Shown piece by piece: positions 22,636 to 26,440 of a DNA stretch of 26,440 nt. The position numbers and the translations under genes were made by a program. Source of the DNA: JBBAEA01 sp041656175 (GTDB lineage Bacteria; Myxococcota_A; Bradymonadia; UBA4248); NCBI GenBank assembly GCA_041656175.1, contig JBBAEA010000035.1, forward strand, positions 1 to 26,440, read 5' to 3'. Below the pieces are notes generated by a model, which had not been told where the DNA came from, did not search any database, and saw nothing but the letters and a program-made list of their open reading frames with translations. How positions within the stretch are numbered: position 1 is the stretch's first letter; each line of letters begins with the position of its first letter.

Positions 22636-24891
22636 TTAAGGCTCCTCCTTTGCGTCTTTAGTGGCGCTGGGCGAGGCGTTTTTGCCAGATTCCTTAAGGA
22701 ATTGCTTGAAATCTTGCTCAAGGATTTCGCGCTCCTTTTTTCGTTCGTCCATGAGGGTGGAGAGGGCTTTGCTGCGTTCGTCCTTTCGCAGCCATGCCAC
22801 ATCGACAATGCCTAGGTCGGCGCCCAAAACCATGTCTTGGACGAAGCTAAAGACGGTGTTCCAATAGCGCGCGGCGACGTCGGCGATGGTTTCGCTAACT
22901 TCTTCAAAGGAGCTGCCGTAGCGCTGTTCTTCGTCGGCAACCACGCCGGCTTCGCGGGCAAGTCGCTCCCGAATCCCAGCGAGTCGTGACGTAATCGCTG
23001 CGTCTATTTCGGCGATATAGTCGTCGGTAGCTTGGATTTGGGCGAGGTATTTTTCGTGAGGTTTTGCGTAGGAGTCGTGGTTCAATTCTTGCCACTCGCG
23101 TGCGATCACGGACTCTAAGCTGCTGATTATTTCATCTTCGGTCTTAAGTGCATGCTCGCTGATTCCGCGATAGGACTCTAATTTATTAATGCTGCGCTCA
23201 ATTTCCTTTTGTTTTTGGCTGATACGCTCAAGCTGTGGCTCTAACTTTGCTAGTCGAATCGCTATATCCTCTCGCTCTTCGTCCAAAAATGCTTTAGTGC
23301 TGCCCGATTCTTGCCAATTGCGGATCACCTGAGTACCGTTTTTAATAGCGTCGTACTGAAGTTTTAAGCGATATAATTCGGCTCTACGCTGCGATATTGC
23401 AGCTTCGCGCTTCGTTCGTGCGACGCTACGCTCATGGCTATCTTTTGGCATCTGGGCGAGGCTGGCAACTAGCGAGAGGCGCTGATCGCGTAGAGATGAT
23501 TGCGTATTTTTTTTGTATGCAGCTTCGTTAATTTGCGCACCAACGCTCAAGCTATTGATTTTTATCCCCCGTGCGCTCTCCCAGAAACGCTGATATTCTG
23601 GAAAAATGCTGTAGCGCATGCTGCCCGAAAGTATCTCCTCAATTTCCGCAATAATTTCGCGTGAAGCCTGCGTATTGTCCTCGCTGCGGTTTAGAGCGCC
23701 CAGCATGTACTCGACATCGCGCACTTCGCCTTCCAAAGGAACTAACTCATTCGCCTCAGCAGGCACAAAAATAAATTGATCTAATTTTCCACTAGTAATT
23801 CCCTCGCGCACACGAGCTGGTGTTAATTCGGCATTTTCAGTCTTTGAACGCATTTCGTTCATAACAGGTTCGTATTTGTTGATAATTTCTTGATATCCAG
23901 CCAATGCAGCGTCATAGCGCCCGTGCTCTCGCTCAATATCGGCCAAAAGCTGCTTGCTTTCGGCGGCATAAATGCTTTTGGGATAAGAAATCAGGAGAAT
24001 TTCAAGATTTTGCTGCCCAGCCTGTAGTTCTCCACGTCGTAAATTGGTCCAAGCCATCTCGTACAAAACATCAGCAAAAAACGGACTTTTTTCGCCGATT
24101 TGCTGATACATGTCCATCGCTTCACTCCATTGCTGGCGCTCGAAATAAATTCGCGCAAGTGCTAAAATACTGAGATCACGCACCACTTCTATATCGCGAA
24201 ACCTCTCCTTTTGTTGCGAGACACGCGAAAACATCGCTATAGCCTCATCAAGCTTACCTTCTTCTATGAGAATAACCCCCAGCAAATAGCCCCCCTTCAT
24301 CGCAAACTCGCCGCTATCGCCCAAACGCGCTAGGTGATAACGCGCGTCGCTCCAGTTGTTTTGCAAAAAATATGCGCGTCCGCGCATATAATCGATAACG
24401 TCCCCACCCATATCACCAAGCGACTCCATCAGCTCGTTCACCTCGCCCCAATCGCCAGTGATTTGCACCACATTGAGCAAGATCGCAACCGCCTCTTGGC
24501 GCTCAAGCCCCTTGCACTGCACAAAGGCCTGCATCAAGTAATTCTGCGCCATACGGTAATAGCCATCTTCATGCAACGACTTGCCAAGCATGAGCAGAGC
24601 TGTCTCATAACCTGGGCTCCCGCGCCACTCATCGCGCGCGACAATATCCGTAAACACGTAACTCGCCCGCTCGTATTGTCCGCCAGAGAACAGAACTAAA
24701 CCTTCCTGTAGACGTCGATCGAGACTGGCAGAGCCATCCTTGTCACGAGTGAGTGCAAACTCCATCCGCTCTTTTGTCAAAAGCTCCGCTAAGCTATCTA
24801 GGCGCTTGTTAAATTCGGATCCATCCTGAGCAAACGCAGAGCCCGCACAAAACAGCACCATTATAATAGATATTAGCCATATTTCGCGCAT
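22636..24891 (-). CDS. gltC: Periplasmic TPR/coiled-coil protein, GltC-like
   Basis: The 751-residue protein carries a signal peptide (MREIWLISIIMVLFCAGSAFA). TPR-type helical repeats run from about 60 to 330 (ALLMLGKSLHEDGYYRMAQNYLMQAF, LYEMAWTNLRRGELQAGQQNLEILL). A long charged coiled coil covers about 430-620 (RRAELYRLKLQYDAIKN, EKQKEIERSINKLESYRG-like) and the tail is basic. GltC in the M. xanthus G2 gliding cluster is a periplasmic TPR protein of similar size, and its gene adjoins the same set. It begins 12 bases after the 255-residue gene stop, so the two are co-transcribed. Identity rests on architecture and order. Confidence 0.65.
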   Translation of the reverse strand: MREIWLISIIMVLFCAGSAFAQDGSEFNKRLDSLAELLTKERMEFALTRDKDGSASLDRRLQEGLVLFSGGQYERASYVFTDIVARDEWRGSPGYETALLMLGKSLHEDGYYRMAQNYLMQAFVQCKGLERQEAVAILLNVVQITGDWGEVNELMESLGDMGGDVIDYMRGRAYFLQNNWSDARYHLARLGDSGEFAMKGGYLLGVILIEEGKLDEAIAMFSRVSQQKERFRDIEVVRDLSILALARIYFERQQWSEAMDMYQQIGEKSPFFADVLYEMAWTNLRRGELQAGQQNLEILLISYPKSIYAAESKQLLADIEREHGRYDAALAGYQEIINKYEPVMNEMRSKTENAELTPARVREGITSGKLDQFIFVPAEANELVPLEGEVRDVEYMLGALNRSEDNTQASREIIAEIEEILSGSMRYSIFPEYQRFWESARGIKINSLSVGAQINEAAYKKNTQSSLRDQRLSLVASLAQMPKDSHERSVARTKREAAISQRRAELYRLKLQYDAIKNGTQVIRNWQESGSTKAFLDEEREDIAIRLAKLEPQLERISQKQKEIERSINKLESYRGISEHALKTEDEIISSLESVIAREWQELNHDSYAKPHEKYLAQIQATDDYIAEIDAAITSRLAGIRERLAREAGVVADEEQRYGSSFEEVSETIADVAARYWNTVFSFVQDMVLGADLGIVDVAWLRKDERSKALSTLMDERKKEREILEQDFKQFLKESGKNASPSATKDAKEEP

Positions 24892-24903
24892 CTACACTCT
24901 CCG

Positions 24904-25671
24904 CTACTTCTTTTTCGCTTTCTTGCGCTTCCCATCGCTTTTTGACTTTGAATCACTATCCTCCAAGCCAATATCGTAGCTTTGTGTCGTAAAACTTATA
25001 CTTGGACGATCTTCATAAGCGGTAAAGAAATTCCCAGCCTCTTTCGCCGCAACCGTAAGCTCCGTGGCCTTGCCCTCCTCTAAAACAAAGGCATAGCCAG
25101 CCTCGACTTTAAAACTGTACTCATTCATGTACCTAAAAACCCCAAGCATATTACCGCGATAGACATACTGCACCGTCAAAAAGTGACTTCCAGGCGCCAT
25201 CATCGCGTCGTAAATCACCTCATTTTTTATGTCATCCAATGCGCCGCTGGGGTCTACGCGTGAAAACTTTGACTCCCTGTCCACTGCATAGCTCATCTGC
25301 ACCATCTTGTAGGGCCACTTCATCGTGTTTTTGTGTACCAAAATAAGGCGAGAACCTGATACGGAGCGACGCAAAACCTCTTCGCGTAAAAGCAGCAAGC
25401 GGCTTTTTGTCGAAAATGTATCTTCTTTGAGCGTGTCCACTCGCGTTCCTACCTCGCGAAGCTGCCGATTGAGTTGCTCTGGCGTCACACTTTCTGCACT
25501 CGCGAGATCATGTGCTGCTTCCACATCTACTTGAGGCACAGCATCAGCTTCGCTTTCCGTTGCTTGCGCCGTACTCTCACCCACCTCTGCCTCACCAGAG
25601 TCTTGCGCCCAAACACTACTCGCCACAAGGCAACACGCCGAAAAAACCAAAAATATGAGGTACTTTTTCAT
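24904..25671 (-). CDS. Periplasmic protein at the head of the motor cluster
   Basis: The 255-residue protein has a signal peptide (ending SSVWAQ; the ACC before it is not a convincing lipobox) and an acidic linker. A short coiled coil follows (LNRQLREVGTRVDTLKEDTFSTKSRLLLLREEVLRR, about 67-102) and then a beta-rich domain (GSRLILVHKNTMKW, GSHFLTVQYVYRGN, SFKVEAGYAFVLEEGKATELTV). The C-terminus is Lys-rich. I do not recognise a named family. Similar proteins lie upstream of gltC-type genes in related bacteria as far as I recall. GGAG stands 6 bases before the ATG. It is the first gene of the run. Confidence 0.65.
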   Translation of the reverse strand: MKKYLIFLVFSACCLVASSVWAQDSGEAEVGESTAQATESEADAVPQVDVEAAHDLASAESVTPEQLNRQLREVGTRVDTLKEDTFSTKSRLLLLREEVLRRSVSGSRLILVHKNTMKWPYKMVQMSYAVDRESKFSRVDPSGALDDIKNEVIYDAMMAPGSHFLTVQYVYRGNMLGVFRYMNEYSFKVEAGYAFVLEEGKATELTVAAKEAGNFFTAYEDRPSISFTTQSYDIGLEDSDSKSKSDGKRKKAKKK

Positions 25672-25801
25672 CTATTTCTCCGTTCACCCTCCCCCAGCCG
25701 CGAACTTTAGCCATTTTCGCGCTAAGTTACAAGCGCAAGCTTCCATTAAGCACGCCAGAAACCCGAATCTTAGTCGCTGCACCGAACAAGCGCCTACAAA
25801 A

Positions 25802-25920
25802 GCAAGCAAAGCAAACCCTAAACAAATTAGCACAAAAGCTCGAAACTGCTACACGCAGCACAGAACTGCAACTTATTAGCGCATGCAATATATATGCCAG
25901 CTATGATTATAAAGTGAGCA
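25802..25920. repeat. Diverged ~120-bp direct repeat, left copy
   Basis: This segment aligns with 26251-26371 at an offset of about 450 bases. The core GAAACTGCTACACGCAGCA (25842-25860) is identical in both, and flanking parts such as GAAGCAAAC-type and CTATGATTA blocks are similar with scattered changes. Homology stops close to where the transposase remnant begins. No promoter for the motor cluster could be placed confidently in 25672-25801. Confidence 0.7.
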
Positions 25921-26226
25921 AGGGATCATGCAAAGTATGAGTCGTAGGAGTAATTGTTATAATAATGCAGTGATGAAGAGCTTTTTTTGCAGTTGTAAAA
26001 ACAAAGTCTTTTATTAACAAAAAATTTAAGACTGTTGAAGAATTCGAAAACAAACTTGCTGATTATCTTGATTACTACAATCATTCTAGAATAAAAAAAA
26101 CAACTTGCTTGGAAAACACCTGTCATCTACAGGCTTGAATCGTTAAGCTTAGCGCAATCAACGATTAACTCTCCCCCTTTTAATAGTTTTTACAGCTTTT
26201 TGGGTTCAGCTCAAGCCCCCCAATAA
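25913..26226 (+). pseudogene. IS3-family transposase (OrfB) C-terminal remnant
   Basis: Translation across three frames gives an IS3 OrfB C-terminus: SEQGIMQSMSRRSNCYNNAVMKSFF, then VVKTKSFINKKFKTVEEFENKL..YLDYYNHSRIKK, then LAWKTPVIYRLESL. Removing one T from the seven-T run near 25988 and one A from the eight-A run near 26095 joins all three. The rest of OrfB and OrfA are missing. The catalytic Glu of the DDE triad (normally MESFF) is Lys and the preceding HSD motif reads stop-SE, so it cannot be active. No inverted terminal repeats were found. Confidence 0.85.
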
Positions 26227-26250
26227 ATCAGAGTATCCCTTTGTATAAAT

Positions 26251-26371
26251 GCATGCGAAGCAAACTCTAGACAAGTCAGCGCAAAAGCACGAAACTGCTA
26301 CACGCAGCATAGCGCTGCAAACCTGTAACAACACGCAAAATATCTGCCAATTATGATTACAAAATGCGAGC
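26251..26371. repeat. Diverged ~120-bp direct repeat, right copy
   Basis: Second copy of the 25802-25920 segment, with the identical 19-base core at 26291-26309. A minus-strand frame (LRVAVSCFCADLSRVCFA) is similar to that of the other copy (LRVAVSSFCANLFRVCFA), but neither has family matches or a ribosome site that would support a gene. Confidence 0.7.
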
Positions 26372-26409
26372 AGCAAATCATTGAGTTTGTCAGCGATGCT
26401 GGCGAAGGC

Positions 26410-26424
26410 GCGCAAAGCGCGGGG
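26410..26424. repeat. Possible fragment of the structured element family
   Basis: GCGCAAAGCGCGGGG is identical to 15 bases of the terminal hairpin region of element B. The window ends before the G5/C5 hairpin could be checked, so this is tentative. Confidence 0.3.
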
Positions 26425-26440
26425 CAAATCTTAGGCGCCA

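Noticed and set aside
25913..26226. Programmed frameshifting in the IS3 transposase
   Set aside because: IS3 frameshifting occurs between OrfA and OrfB, not in the OrfB C-terminus, and the catalytic Glu is lost.

Overview
The window looks like a chromosomal piece of an anaerobic or facultative deltaproteobacterial-type bacterium, most likely Myxococcota or the related Bradymonadales. This rests on three things: a gliding-type Glt/Agl envelope motor cluster, a Cys-rich FG-GAP/VCBS lipoprotein with cytoplasmic TPR-kinase and GspE-N proteins beside it, and [FeFe]-hydrogenase maturation genes (hydG plus a TM1266-type regulator). The lineage is inferred from gene content; there is no rRNA gene in the window.

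Layout, left to right. 1-455 is AT-rich and noncoding, with two palindromes and a terminator-like hairpin that runs straight into the start codon of an RluA-type pseudouridine synthase (456-1178, +). Converging on it are a membrane-anchored DUF4350-like protein (1207-2115, -), a large Cys-rich/VCBS lipoprotein (2188-5034, -) and a cytoplasmic TPR-Ser/Thr kinase (5386-7485, -). A noncoding stretch of about 0.9 kb with AT-rich degenerate repeats and a GC-rich structured element precedes a GspE-N/GAF-like protein (8421-9740, -). The RNase P RNA gene (10237-10617, +) follows, then a small PilZ-like protein (10723-11040, +) and a 51-bp tandem hairpin duplication.

From 11354 to 25671 everything is on the minus strand. 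In transcription order: a periplasmic 255-aa protein, GltC-like TPR protein, GltD-like giant TPR protein, GltE-like TPR lipoprotein, a small GltF-like periplasmic protein, a probable promoter, a TolQ/ExbB-type channel, two ExbD/TolR-type subunits, a GltG-like protein (FHA-like domain, one membrane helix, TonB-like C-terminus), then the TM1266-type regulator and HydG. The order matches the core of the Myxococcus xanthus gliding/Nfs sporulation machinery, with the proton-channel genes embedded in it. One of the two ExbD subunits has Asn where the channel Asp normally sits.

The most unusual noncoding feature is a family of GC-rich structured intergenic elements (5233-5377, 8138-8345, 15333-15430, 22448-22592, possibly a fragment at 26410). 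They share a terminal G5...C5 hairpin. The two longest-matching copies keep their stems by compensatory base changes. The right edge (25802-26371) holds two diverged ~120-bp direct repeats around a decayed IS3-family transposase fragment.
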